In this document: piece after piece, positions 6,865 through 16,423 of the stretch | How positions within the stretch are numbered: the stretch's first letter is position 1 | How the letters are laid out: every line of letters starts with the position of its first letter | From: RGIG7111 sp036839975 | Lineage (GTDB): Bacteria > Bacillota > Clostridia > Peptostreptococcales > Anaerovoracaceae | Assembly: GCA_036839975.1 (NCBI GenBank) | Contig: DAISVU010000010.1 | Span: 1-52,021, forward strand | Direction: 5' to 3' | Length of the DNA: 52,021 nucleotides | Program-made: the position numbers and the translations under genes | The notes under the pieces: model-generated | What the model saw: only the letters and a program-made list of their open reading frames with translations | Database searches by the model: none | Told to the model about the DNA's origin: nothing

Positions 6865-8667
6865 ATGACTAAGCCTCTGGTCAAAAGCAGACAAAGACTG
6901 ATAATAGTTTTTACCCTTATGTTTCTGAGTATGGTGTTGTTATGCTTTAAAGTGGGCTGGGTACAGATAGTAAAAGGAGATGAATATTCCAAGAAAGCTT
7001 CTCTGCAACAGACAAAAGATATACCGATCCACCCAAAGAGGGGAACTATATATGACAGAAACAATACAAAGCTTGCAATCAGCGCACCTTGTTATTCAGT
7101 ATGGGTAAGACCTGCCAAAATAGGCGATAATAATGAAGGACAGAAAAAAAAGCTCGAGATAGAAGAAACGGCATCTAAACTTGCGGAAATATTGGGCAGT
7201 ACAAAAGACGATATAAAAAAAAAGATTACACAGGAAAAACCGCTTATAAAGATTGCAAAGTATCAAGACAAGAAGGTTGCTGAAAAAATCAGGAAAGCCG
7301 GTTTTACAGGTGTGGAAATTGCTGAAGATGTAAAGAGGTACTACCCTATAAAAGCGTTTGCATCGCATCTTTTGGGAAGTGTTGCCGATGACAGTAACGG
7401 TCTTTCGGGGATAGAAAAGGAATATAACAATTATCTGAGCGGGACAGAAGGCCGTTGGATAAAGGATACTGCTGCTGACGGGAAGAGTCTGCCTTACGGC
7501 TCGGAACAGTATTATGCTCCTGAAGACGGAGTCAGTCTTGAATTGACTATAGATGAGGTAATGCAGCATTATGTTGAAAAGGCCATAGAAAAAGCTTATA
7601 AGAAAACAAGTGCAAAAAAGGTTGAATGTTTGATGATGGATCCTAAGACTGGAGATATACTTGCAATGGCAACATATCCGGATTTCGATCCGAATGATGC
7701 GAAAACGCCTGCTGACAAAACGGAACAGTCCAAGATATTGAAAATGACAAGTGAACAAAAAGCAAAGTATTGGAGCGAGATGTGGAGAAATCCTATGGTT
7801 AGCGATACTTACGAACCGGGATCTACGTTTAAATTGATAACACTTGGCGCTGCCCTGGAAGAAGGGGTCTGTACGCCGAAGTCACATTATATATGCGCGG
7901 GGACTGTAAATGTTGAGGGCAGCATAATCAAATGCTGGAGGAGCAAGCAGCCGCATGGAATACAAACTGTAAAAGAGGCTACGGGCAATTCCTGCAATCC
8001 GGTATTTGTACAGCTTGCGCTTAAGCTTGGTAAAAAAAAGTACTATAATTATCTTGAGAATTTTGGGCTCACTGAAACTACAGGTATCGATTATCCGGGT
8101 GAGACAAATTCAATACTGCTTTCGGAGAATAATCTTCCGAATTCGGATCTTGCCAGAATGGGCTTTGGTCAGAGTCTCAACGTAACACCCATACAGCTTC
8201 TGACGGCGATATCCTCGTATGCAAACGATGGAAAACTTATGGAACCGCATATTGTAAAAGCGTTTTTAGATGAAAATGGAAAACCGGTCAAGGACATACG
8301 CCCTCAGGTTATAAGAAGAGTGGTTTCAAAGGAAACCGCAGCGGAAGTTTTGGATATCATGAAATATGCGTGTGAGGAAGGCGGCGCAAAGATCATGCAT
8401 ATAGACGGATATGATATCGGTGGGAAAACGGGTACCGCACAGAAGACGATAAACGGCAAGATAAGTAAACAGACATATTCTTCCGTTGTAGCTGTAGCTC
8501 CAACGGAAGATCCTAAGTTTACGTTACTTTGCATAGTTGACAGCCCTAAAGGAGTGCAGTACGGAAGTGCAACGGCGGGACCTGCCGCAAAAGATATAAT
8601 GCAAAACGTCCTAAGGTATCTTAATGTCAAACAGAAACAGGTGACAGATACGGGCGCGTACAACTGA
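6865..8667 (+). CDS. Septal class B penicillin-binding protein (FtsI/PBP2B/SpoVD type)
   Basis: A 600-residue transpeptidase that crosslinks septal peptidoglycan. One N-terminal transmembrane helix (about 10-33) is followed by the dimerisation domain (with RGTIYDRNN) and the transpeptidase domain. The active-site motifs are complete: STFK with nucleophile S320, SCN 376-378, and KTGT 521-524. There are no C-terminal PASTA domains, so it resembles FtsI more than the PASTA-bearing PBP2B/SpoVD of Bacillus. AAGGAAAAGGGG lies ahead of the ATG. It sits after the ftsL terminator and starts the murF-mraY-murD run. Confidence 0.94.
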   Translation: MTKPLVKSRQRLIIVFTLMFLSMVLLCFKVGWVQIVKGDEYSKKASLQQTKDIPIHPKRGTIYDRNNTKLAISAPCYSVWVRPAKIGDNNEGQKKKLEIEETASKLAEILGSTKDDIKKKITQEKPLIKIAKYQDKKVAEKIRKAGFTGVEIAEDVKRYYPIKAFASHLLGSVADDSNGLSGIEKEYNNYLSGTEGRWIKDTAADGKSLPYGSEQYYAPEDGVSLELTIDEVMQHYVEKAIEKAYKKTSAKKVECLMMDPKTGDILAMATYPDFDPNDAKTPADKTEQSKILKMTSEQKAKYWSEMWRNPMVSDTYEPGSTFKLITLGAALEEGVCTPKSHYICAGTVNVEGSIIKCWRSKQPHGIQTVKEATGNSCNPVFVQLALKLGKKKYYNYLENFGLTETTGIDYPGETNSILLSENNLPNSDLARMGFGQSLNVTPIQLLTAISSYANDGKLMEPHIVKAFLDENGKPVKDIRPQVIRRVVSKETAAEVLDIMKYACEEGGAKIMHIDGYDIGGKTGTAQKTINGKISKQTYSSVVAVAPTEDPKFTLLCIVDSPKGVQYGSATAGPAAKDIMQNVLRYLNVKQKQVTDTGAYN

Positions 8668-8681
8668 AAGGGTTGATAAGG

Positions 8682-10079
8682 ATGAGACCTGTTACAATAG
8701 GACAGATAGAAAAAGCAACCGGCGGCAGAATCGCTCTCGGAAATAAAGATGCGCTTGTGACGGGGGTATCTACAGATTCTCGCGAGGCGGGAGAAAACGA
8801 TCTCTTTATACCTCTTATAGGAAAAAATCACGATGCGCATGATTTTGTCTTTCAGTCTATACAAAATCGATGCAGAAATTTTGTGGTTTCAAGGAGAGAA
8901 CTTTTCAACAATCTCTATTATGAAAAGAATTTGAATGCGGTCTTTGTTGAAGATACGACATGCGCTCTGCAGGACTTGGCCGCCTGTTATCTTAATATGC
9001 TCGGCATCATAAAGGTTGCAGTAACTGGCAGTACAGGCAAGACAACTACCAAAGATATGCTCAAGAGTATATTTTCAGTCAAATACAGAACTTATTGCAC
9101 AGAGAAGAATTTCAATAACCATATAGGTGTCCCTTTGACGATATTTTCTATCAATGAAGATGTGCAGGCCGGCATATTTGAGATGGGAATGGACAAGTTG
9201 GGTGAAATCAGAAGACTTGCCGAGATTGTAAAGCCTGACATAGGTATTATTACAAATATAGGAGTATCTCATATAGAAAATCTCGGGAGTAAAGAGGCAA
9301 TCTTCAAGGCAAAGATGGAACTCACGAAAAATTTCGGAAAAGACAATACGCTTATTGTATATAAGGATGATGAATTTTTAAATCCGCAGAGAATAAAGGG
9401 ATTGTATAAACTGATCACTGCAGGGTCAGACGGGAAAGCGGACGTAATACTTTCCGATATCGAGGATAGCGGGACGGAAGGGATAGCCTTCACGTTGAAA
9501 CACGACGAAAAAGTGCAGCGCTTTGAACTTGCTGTGCCGGGACTTCATAATGCGTTTAATGCGGCGGTTGCGGCTGCAGCAGGGCTCCAATACGGTATAA
9601 GCCTTGAACAGGCGGCAGACGGACTTAAAAATCTTAAACTGACGGACAAGAGGCTGACTGTAAGGTCTGCGGACGGTATCAAAGTTATAGATGATACATA
9701 TAACGCCAGTCCGGATTCGATGAGGGGTGCAATCGATGTGTTGTGCTCTACAGACGGCATGAGGCGCGTTGCCGTGCTGGGCGATATGTTCGAACTGGGC
9801 GAGGACTCAGCTGAATTCCACAGACATGTGGGAGAATATGTGGGTAAAAGAGGTGTGGATTTGCTCGTTGCAATAGGTGAGAATGCAAAAAACATTGCAG
9901 AGGCAGCAGAAAAAACACTTGGAAACGAGAATATAAAATACTATCATAAGAAAGAGATATTTGAAGAGGAAATGCATCATATACTTGAAAAAGGGGATGT
10001 CGTGTTGGTGAAGGGGTCCAGAGGCATGGCCATGGATGAGATAGTAAGAAATATAATCGAGACAGGAGTAAAAGAATGA
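8682..10079 (+). CDS. murF: UDP-N-acetylmuramoyl-tripeptide-D-alanyl-D-alanine ligase
   Basis: A 465-residue cytoplasmic ATP-dependent ligase that adds D-Ala-D-Ala to the UDP-MurNAc-tripeptide. The P-loop GSTGKTTTK begins at G116 with K120. Later blocks NFNNHIGVPLT, GMDKLGEI, NIGVSHIENLGS and DDTYNASPDSM are typical of MurF. The start is the ATG at 8682, with AAAGGG 9 bases upstream; a TTG at 8673 is in frame but less likely. It follows pbp by 14 bases and overlaps mraY by 4 bases (ATGA). Confidence 0.96.
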   Translation: MRPVTIGQIEKATGGRIALGNKDALVTGVSTDSREAGENDLFIPLIGKNHDAHDFVFQSIQNRCRNFVVSRRELFNNLYYEKNLNAVFVEDTTCALQDLAACYLNMLGIIKVAVTGSTGKTTTKDMLKSIFSVKYRTYCTEKNFNNHIGVPLTIFSINEDVQAGIFEMGMDKLGEIRRLAEIVKPDIGIITNIGVSHIENLGSKEAIFKAKMELTKNFGKDNTLIVYKDDEFLNPQRIKGLYKLITAGSDGKADVILSDIEDSGTEGIAFTLKHDEKVQRFELAVPGLHNAFNAAVAAAAGLQYGISLEQAADGLKNLKLTDKRLTVRSADGIKVIDDTYNASPDSMRGAIDVLCSTDGMRRVAVLGDMFELGEDSAEFHRHVGEYVGKRGVDLLVAIGENAKNIAEAAEKTLGNENIKYYHKKEIFEEEMHHILEKGDVVLVKGSRGMAMDEIVRNIIETGVKE

Positions 10080-11032
10080 ATTGTTTTTTGATACCGACTG
10101 TTTCAGCGGTCGCATTTCTCATAACATGTCTGGCAACATATCTGGAAATACCGATACTCAAGAAAAAACAGGCGGGTCAGAACATCCGTGAAGACGGCCC
10201 GCAGTCACATCTTGCAAAAGCCGGGACCCCCAGCATGGGAGGGGTGGCGATTATAATTTCGGTAGTATCGGCAACGGTCACAGGCCGTAATTTTTCGGCA
10301 GACACAGCAGCTGTACTGCTGACGTTTGTAGGATTTGGGACGATAGGATTTTTCGATGACTACCTTAAAGTTATAAAGCATAATAATCTGGGATTAAGAG
10401 TATGGCAGAAATTCGGGCTGCAGGCTTTGATCGCAGCCGTACTTGCGATATATCTTGCCAACTCCAATGAGTATGGTACAGAAGTGTATATTCCGTTTGC
10501 TAATATGGAAGTAGACTTCGGTATATGGTACATACCGTTCATAATATTTACTGTGCTTGCTATGGTCAATGCGGTGAATCTCACGGACGGTCTTGATGGC
10601 CTTGCCTCAGGAACTACGGCGATAACTTCACTTTTCTTCGCGCTGCTTGCCGATCAGTTTGCTGAGCTTTCCGTAGAAGTATTTTATGCAGCAATTCTCG
10701 GCGGATGTCTTGGATTTTTGGTGTTCAACATAAACCCGGCAAAGATATTCATGGGGGATACAGGATCTCTTGCACTTGGAGGAGGACTTGCTGCGGCATC
10801 AATTGTAATGAACATGGAGCTGTTTTTGCTGATAGCGGGATTTGTGTACGTGCTTGAAGCATTGTCCGTATGTATACAGGTAGTGGGATTTAAACTTACG
10901 GGAAAGAGAGTGTTCAGAATGGCGCCACTGCATCACCATTTTGAACTCGGAGGCATGGGAGAGAGAAAAGTTGTCTACATGTTTTGGGCTGCATCAGCGG
11001 TATTTGCGGTAATAGGACTGATAATAGTGTGA
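10076..11032 (+). CDS. mraY: Phospho-N-acetylmuramoyl-pentapeptide-transferase
   Basis: A 318-residue membrane enzyme with about ten transmembrane segments. It transfers phospho-MurNAc-pentapeptide to undecaprenyl phosphate, giving lipid I. Signature motifs are present in order: GPQSHLAKAGTPSMGG, FFDDYLKV, NLTDGLDGLASG, FMGDTGSLALGG and the MAPLHHHFELGG loop that holds the HHH motif. AGGAG lies inside the end of murF and the ATGA overlap implies coupled translation. Length matches Firmicutes MraY. Confidence 0.97.
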   Translation: MNCFLIPTVSAVAFLITCLATYLEIPILKKKQAGQNIREDGPQSHLAKAGTPSMGGVAIIISVVSATVTGRNFSADTAAVLLTFVGFGTIGFFDDYLKVIKHNNLGLRVWQKFGLQALIAAVLAIYLANSNEYGTEVYIPFANMEVDFGIWYIPFIIFTVLAMVNAVNLTDGLDGLASGTTAITSLFFALLADQFAELSVEVFYAAILGGCLGFLVFNINPAKIFMGDTGSLALGGGLAAASIVMNMELFLLIAGFVYVLEALSVCIQVVGFKLTGKRVFRMAPLHHHFELGGMGERKVVYMFWAASAVFAVIGLIIV

Positions 11033-11065
11033 TTTAAATCATATTATCAATGGAAGGATTTTTAG

Positions 11066-12457
11066 ATGGAAAGCAATAATTTAGATAATATCAGAGGGAA
11101 AAAAATACTTGTCGTGGGAATGGGAAAATCCGGTATTGCTTCGGCAAGAGTGCTACATGAAATCGGTGCTGCAGTATCTGTGCAAGATTCAAAAAAAGAA
11201 TATGAGCTGGATAAAGATTTCGTCTCATTTTTGAATAGTGAAGGGATCGAAACCTATTTCGGATGTACGCCGGACCATATGGGAATGTTTGACATGGTAG
11301 TGCTGAGCCCCGGGGTTTCTCCCCATCTTGAATTTATAGACAGAGCGAGGCTCAACGGCGTTGAAATAACAGGCGAGCTTGAAATCGCATACCGTGTATC
11401 TAACGGTAATTTCGTTGCTATAACCGGGACAAACGGAAAGACGACAACGACGACACTTGTTGGGGAAATGTTTAAAAATGCAGGGAAAAAAACTTATACA
11501 GTCGGCAATATTGGTGTTGCGGTCGTAAAGCATTCTATCGAAGCAGATGCTAATGCATGGCTCATTACAGAAACGAGCAGTTTTCAGCTTGAGACAATAA
11601 AGTATTTCAAACCTGTGGTTTCTGCAATTTTAAATCTGACAGAGGATCATATGGACAGACATAAAACGATGGAAAACTATGGCGCGGCAAAGGCTCGCAT
11701 CTTTGAAAATCAGGACAGCAACGGATATCTGGTGATAAATAAGGATGATGCACGCTGCTTTTCGCTTGCAGACGGGGGAAAAAACTGCAGGGCGACTGTT
11801 ATACCGTTCAGCAGGAAAGAACATCTGGAAGTCGGCGCTTTTATAAAAGATAATAATATAGTCATAAGAGATCCTGAGGGAAAGATTTTTGTGTTTTGCG
11901 GAACAGAAGAACTGCAGATACCCGGGGCTCATAACCTTGAAAACGCGCTTGCTGCAACTGCAATTGCACATTTCGCAGGCATCAATCACAAGGTGATTTC
12001 TGAGACTCTCAGGACGTTTAAAGGCGTTGAGCACAGGATGGAATTTTGTGGTGAGATAGAGGGGATTTTATTTGTAAATGACTCAAAAGGCACAAACCCC
12101 GATGCGTCTATCAAAGCAATCGAGGCGACAAAGGGAAGGATGGTACTGATTGCCGGAGGATACAATAAAAATTCAACATTCACCGGTTTTATCAACGCGT
12201 TCAATGGTAATGTGAAGGCAATGGTGCTCCTCGGCAACACTGCATCTAAGATCAAAAGAGAAGCAGAAAGTCTCGGATTCAAAAATTCATATATAATGAA
12301 TAATATGGATGAATGTGTAAATAAAGCTTATGAACTTGCAGAAGAAGGAGATACTGTGCTGCTTTCGCCTGCTTGTGCAAGCTGGGATATGTACGATTCG
12401 TTTGAACAACGGGGGGATCATTTTAAAAAATGTGTTAAAAAACTACGCTGTACGTGA
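11066..12457 (+). CDS. murD: UDP-N-acetylmuramoylalanine-D-glutamate ligase
   Basis: A 463-residue cytoplasmic ligase that adds D-glutamate to UDP-MurNAc-L-Ala. An N-terminal Rossmann-like domain (KKILVVGMGKSG) precedes the P-loop GTNGKTTTTT starting at G121 with K125. The C-terminal domain has NDSKGTNPDA and LLSPACASWDMYDSFEQRGDHF, diagnostic of MurD. AAGGA precedes the ATG. It is 33 bases after mraY in the same operon. No anomalies. Confidence 0.97.
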   Translation: MESNNLDNIRGKKILVVGMGKSGIASARVLHEIGAAVSVQDSKKEYELDKDFVSFLNSEGIETYFGCTPDHMGMFDMVVLSPGVSPHLEFIDRARLNGVEITGELEIAYRVSNGNFVAITGTNGKTTTTTLVGEMFKNAGKKTYTVGNIGVAVVKHSIEADANAWLITETSSFQLETIKYFKPVVSAILNLTEDHMDRHKTMENYGAAKARIFENQDSNGYLVINKDDARCFSLADGGKNCRATVIPFSRKEHLEVGAFIKDNNIVIRDPEGKIFVFCGTEELQIPGAHNLENALAATAIAHFAGINHKVISETLRTFKGVEHRMEFCGEIEGILFVNDSKGTNPDASIKAIEATKGRMVLIAGGYNKNSTFTGFINAFNGNVKAMVLLGNTASKIKREAESLGFKNSYIMNNMDECVNKAYELAEEGDTVLLSPACASWDMYDSFEQRGDHFKKCVKKLRCT

Positions 12458-12545
12458 TATGAGTGAAAATTGCAGGGGAAGGTCAGAGTGAAAAGAACAG
12501 GATTGCAGGAGACTTGCTGACTGTGCAGATAGTATTGAGGAAATA

Positions 12546-13682
12546 ATGAAGAAGTTCAGCGGCGTGAAAAAACTGGCCGGTAACATTTTAAGAACGGGAG
12601 ATTTCATACTGCTTATTATCACGCTTGTTCTGGTTATTTTCGGCGTGATAATGGTATTCAGTTCAAGTTACTACTATGCTCTCAGCCAGGACGGCAGCGC
12701 ATACAGTTACTTGAAGCGGGATTTGGTATGGGTATTTGCAGGCGGGTGTCTGCTGATATTTTTTGCTGTTTATGATTATAATAAGCTTAAAAAATGGGCG
12801 ATACCGTTTCTGGCTCTGAGCCTTTTACTTCTTGTGCTTGTTTTGATGCCGGGCATAGGAATAACTAGAAACAATGCGACAAGATGGATTGGTGCAGGCG
12901 GAGTTACTATTATGCCGGGTGAACTGATTAAACTTGCGCTCATAATATTCACGGCAGCATTTTTGGGGGCTAAAACTGATAGAATAAAGACATTTACTAA
13001 GGGCATATTTCCACTTCTTTTGCTTTGCGGTGTATGCGGAGCGCTTATAGTAAAGCAGCCGAACCTTTCCACGGCGATAACAGTTGTGCTAATAATAATA
13101 GTAATGATGCTGGTAGCAGGAATGAGCTGGTGGTGGATAGCTGTGGGCGGCGCGGCCGGAGCAGTCGGGATAATGGCTATAATGATGTCAGGTAATACTT
13201 ACTGGCATAAAAGATTGACGAGTTTTGTCGATCCGTTTGCTGACCCTCTGGGGAACGGGTATCAGGTCGTTCAAAGTTTACTTGCAATGGGAAGTGGTGG
13301 ACTGTTTGGAGTTGGACTGGGCAAGAGTATACAGAAGAATTTGTATCTTCCTGAACCGCAGAATGATTTTATTCTTGCCATAATAGGAGAGGAACTCGGG
13401 TTCATCGGAATAATGCTTTTGCTGCTTATATATATGCTGCTCATATGGAGAGGTGTTAATATTGCGATAAACGCACCGGATCAGTTTGGAACACTTCTGG
13501 CGACCGGTATAACAGCTATGGTGGGAATTCAAGTAATCTTGAATATCGCGGTGGTAACTTCATCAATGCCGCCTACAGGTGTTACTCTGCCATTTGTGAG
13601 CTATGGTGGAAATGCTCAGATGCTGTTCATGAGTTCTATGGGGATACTGCTTAATATATCCCGGCATAAAAAAGCGCATTAA
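12546..13682 (+). CDS. ftsW: SEDS-family peptidoglycan glycosyltransferase FtsW (SpoVE-like)
   Basis: A 378-residue protein with about ten transmembrane helices. SEDS proteins polymerise lipid II into glycan strands together with a class B PBP. The SEDS signature PEPQNDFILAIIGEELGFIG is complete, as is the loop WIGAGGVTIMPGELIKLAL. Its position between murD and murG and the septal PBP upstream point to the division enzyme rather than RodA; Bacillus has the paralogue spoVE at this place, so that name is an alternative. GAGGAAATA before the ATG serves as the ribosome binding site. The 88 bases before it hold nothing notable. Confidence 0.93.
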   Translation: MKKFSGVKKLAGNILRTGDFILLIITLVLVIFGVIMVFSSSYYYALSQDGSAYSYLKRDLVWVFAGGCLLIFFAVYDYNKLKKWAIPFLALSLLLLVLVLMPGIGITRNNATRWIGAGGVTIMPGELIKLALIIFTAAFLGAKTDRIKTFTKGIFPLLLLCGVCGALIVKQPNLSTAITVVLIIIVMMLVAGMSWWWIAVGGAAGAVGIMAIMMSGNTYWHKRLTSFVDPFADPLGNGYQVVQSLLAMGSGGLFGVGLGKSIQKNLYLPEPQNDFILAIIGEELGFIGIMLLLLIYMLLIWRGVNIAINAPDQFGTLLATGITAMVGIQVILNIAVVTSSMPPTGVTLPFVSYGGNAQMLFMSSMGILLNISRHKKAH

Positions 13683-13702
13683 GAGATTTAGGAGACTATA
13701 GA

Positions 13703-14797
13703 ATGAAAGTAATAATGACAGGCGGCGGTACGGGTGGTCATATATATCCGGCTATAGCAATAGCCGACAAGATAATGGAAAAAGACCCGCGGGCAGAGAT
13801 ACTGTTCGTAGGAACAGCGCATGGCCTCGAAACAAATATAGTGCCTGCCAACGGTTATAATATTGAGTTTGTGACAGTGCAGGGACTTAATCGGAAAAAC
13901 ATCTTTAAAAATGTCGATCTTCCTCGCAAACTGTTGAAGGGCAGACGTGAGGCTAAAGGAATAATCGAAAATTTCCGGCCGGATGTCGTGATAGGTACGG
14001 GTGGTTATGTAAGTGCACCTGTCATAAGGTCTGGTGCAAAGTTTGGCGCAAAGATTTACATCCATGAGCAGAATGCTTTCCCCGGGTTGACGAACAGAAT
14101 GTCGGAAAAGTTTGCCGAAAATGTATTTCTGGGATTTGCTGATGCGGCAAAATATTTCAGACAGCCTGAAAAACATGTGCTTACAGGAAACCCGGTGCGT
14201 AAAGAATTTTTTATAACAGAGAAGGAAGCGGCACGAAATGATATAAGAATAGACAAGGATGATTTTATGGTACTTTCGTTTGGCGGAAGTCAGGGAGCGG
14301 GGCGTATAAATAAAGCTATGATGGGTGTGATCGAAAGTATGAACGGAATGGATGGTATTCAGATCTGCCTGGGAACCGGTAGTTTTTACTATGATGCGAT
14401 TATGGATGAATTTGAAGAAAGGGGCGTGGAGCTTTCAGATAATATACATATAATGGAATATATAAATGATATGGAAAAATATCTGGCTGCGGCAGATCTG
14501 GTCATAAGCAGAAGCGGCGCGCTTACAGTGGCGGAGGTGACAGTATGCGGGAAGCCGGCTATATTTATTCCTTCTCCCATAGTTACAGGCAATCACCAGT
14601 ACTATAACGCAAAAGCTGTCGTCGATAAGAAGGGTGCTGTGATATTGGAGGAAAGCCTGCTGTCGGGAGAAGCTCTTGCGGGACAGATCGGAAAATTCAA
14701 AAATGACAGAATTCTTCTGGAAGAAATGTCACGCGCGAGCAGGTCTTGTGCATATACCGATGCTGCTGATGTTATTTATGGATATATCAAACAATGA
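13703..14797 (+). CDS. murG: UDP-GlcNAc-undecaprenyl-pyrophosphoryl-MurNAc-pentapeptide N-acetylglucosaminyltransferase
   Basis: A 364-residue membrane-associated GT-B glycosyltransferase that turns lipid I into lipid II. The N-terminal GGGTGGHIYPAIAIAD loop binds the lipid acceptor; the C-terminal half has the donor-binding stretch SRSGALTVAEV and PSPIVTGNHQYYNA. TAGGAGA lies 8-9 bases before the ATG. It is 20 bases after ftsW and 12 before ftsQ. Length is normal. Confidence 0.97.
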   Translation: MKVIMTGGGTGGHIYPAIAIADKIMEKDPRAEILFVGTAHGLETNIVPANGYNIEFVTVQGLNRKNIFKNVDLPRKLLKGRREAKGIIENFRPDVVIGTGGYVSAPVIRSGAKFGAKIYIHEQNAFPGLTNRMSEKFAENVFLGFADAAKYFRQPEKHVLTGNPVRKEFFITEKEAARNDIRIDKDDFMVLSFGGSQGAGRINKAMMGVIESMNGMDGIQICLGTGSFYYDAIMDEFEERGVELSDNIHIMEYINDMEKYLAAADLVISRSGALTVAEVTVCGKPAIFIPSPIVTGNHQYYNAKAVVDKKGAVILEESLLSGEALAGQIGKFKNDRILLEEMSRASRSCAYTDAADVIYGYIKQ

Positions 14798-14809
14798 GGG
14801 AGTCTGGAT

Positions 14810-16303
14810 ATGGCTGACAAGAATGACAGTAGGAAAGAAAAACGGATTGTTAATTTCGACCGTGGAGATGAGTTAAGCAGGGAACTTTCGGCAGGAAGGG
14901 ACCAAGATATCGAAAAACAGGCAAAATCAGAAGTGAAGGATACGGGTGTGCCGGATTTCAGCATGGGAGATGCTTATACGAGCGAATGTGAAAACAGATT
15001 CAGCAACACGTCTGAAAAGAAAATTTCAGAGGCAACAAGCTTAAGCATGGGAAAACCGCAAGAGAGTGCCGAACAAGGTGACACGGCAGTGACGAGCTTG
15101 TCTGCTGAATCACCGCCGGATCGTGAAGTCGAAATGGGAATATCTGATGAGTATGCCAAACAAATGATAAACAAATCAGAGGCATATGATGATATTGAAG
15201 CAGGCCCGCGCCTGAAAAACTTTGAACAAGTTTACGGTGAGATAATTGCAAGAGATTTAAAGCGTAAATCTGAAGAGGGTGAAGATGGATATCCAGATGA
15301 AGAGGACGTCCCTGAAGCGTCTGCTGCTGAACAATACGAGTATATAGATGAAAAATACAGGTCGCAGACGCTGACTGGCGATGAAGATGAAAATAAATGT
15401 GAGGAGGACATATCGGAAATATTTTCTAATGAGGTCAACACCGAAAAATTGGAAGAGATGGATGATGTGGAGATACCGCCGCTTAAAGTTCCGAGAGATG
15501 AGCTTTACAGGATGGATATGCCATCCTTGTCCGGAAAGAAAAATGGAGACAAAGGTGTCAATGAGCCTAAGAAGAAAAAGAAAAGAAAGAAAAAAAGATA
15601 TATTTTAAAATTCAGCATTGCATTTGCATTTATAGCTGTGATTTTAATGTTTATGAATACTGACTTATTTGACATTAAAAAGATAGAAGTTAGGGGGAAT
15701 AAGAGCTATACAGGCGGACAGATTATACAAAAGACAGGGATAAAGACAGGCGATAATATTTTTTGGACAAGGTGTGGGAATGCGGAGGATCTTTTGCTTG
15801 CGGATGCGTATTTTAAAGAGGCCGATATCAGCAGGACATTACCTTCGACGATTGAAATTAATGTAAAAGAACGTAGCCTTGCAGCGAGCGTAAAATATAA
15901 AGACAAGTATCTATGCATAGATGAAAACGGAAAACTAATACTGACAATGGATAAAAGGCGGAAAAAGCTTACGATGCTTGCCGGAATAAAGGTTGTGGAT
16001 GTTGCTGCAGGTGAAATACTCATTGCAAAGAATGCGGGCGATTTTAAACGGTCGCTTAAGATACTGCGGGCGATGAAGACGGCAGGGCTGCATTTTAAAA
16101 TTATAGAGATTTCCAAGACTGAATCACATGCATATGTAAAAAAGCATTTATACTGCCGAGGCGAGGCCGATGTGATAACAGAGGTAATTGAAAATGGAAG
16201 TCTCAAAAAAGTTCTTGATGACCTTAAAAGCAGGGGAAAGACAAAAGGTGTAATTACGATTGCAAAAAATAATTATATTTCATACAATCCCAAGGGGAAA
16301 TAA
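14810..16303 (+). CDS. ftsQ: Cell division protein FtsQ/DivIB with long acidic N-terminal region
   Basis: A 497-residue bitopic protein. The transmembrane helix at about 264-283 is preceded by a strong basic run (254-263, nearly all K/R). Outside the membrane a POTRA domain (about 286-353, starting FDIKKIEVRGNKSYTGGQII) leads into the beta-domain. FtsQ/DivIB scaffolds the septal FtsL and DivIC. The cytoplasmic N-terminus of about 253 residues is acidic, rich in S, E and D, and probably disordered; family members usually have 25-100 residues there. GAGGGAG precedes the ATG. No ftsA lies between this gene and ftsZ. Confidence 0.88.
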   Translation: MADKNDSRKEKRIVNFDRGDELSRELSAGRDQDIEKQAKSEVKDTGVPDFSMGDAYTSECENRFSNTSEKKISEATSLSMGKPQESAEQGDTAVTSLSAESPPDREVEMGISDEYAKQMINKSEAYDDIEAGPRLKNFEQVYGEIIARDLKRKSEEGEDGYPDEEDVPEASAAEQYEYIDEKYRSQTLTGDEDENKCEEDISEIFSNEVNTEKLEEMDDVEIPPLKVPRDELYRMDMPSLSGKKNGDKGVNEPKKKKKRKKKRYILKFSIAFAFIAVILMFMNTDLFDIKKIEVRGNKSYTGGQIIQKTGIKTGDNIFWTRCGNAEDLLLADAYFKEADISRTLPSTIEINVKERSLAASVKYKDKYLCIDENGKLILTMDKRRKKLTMLAGIKVVDVAAGEILIAKNAGDFKRSLKILRAMKTAGLHFKIIEISKTESHAYVKKHLYCRGEADVITEVIENGSLKKVLDDLKSRGKTKGVITIAKNNYISYNPKGK

Positions 16304-16371
16304 ACTAAATTGAAATAAATCTAAAATTGTTGTTATGTATACGGAAAATTGTAGCATAGCGTGTTTTATTA

Positions 16372-16380
16372 TGTTATAAT
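16372..16380 (+). promoter_or_regulatory. Extended -10 promoter of ftsZ
   Basis: TGTTATAAT, a TG-N extended -10, lies 43 bases before the ATG. The nearest -35 candidate, TTGTAG at 16349, is 20 bases away, so the extended -10 probably carries recognition. ftsZ can then be expressed apart from the upstream dcw genes. Confidence 0.65.
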
Positions 16381-16423
16381 ACACTATAAATAGTATTCAA
16401 AGATCATATGGAGGTAGTTTCTG

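Noticed and set aside
7096..7758. Long minus-strand ORF (220 codons) opposite the septal PBP
   Set aside because: Composition reflects antisense of a Lys-rich coding strand; no SD and no family resemblance.
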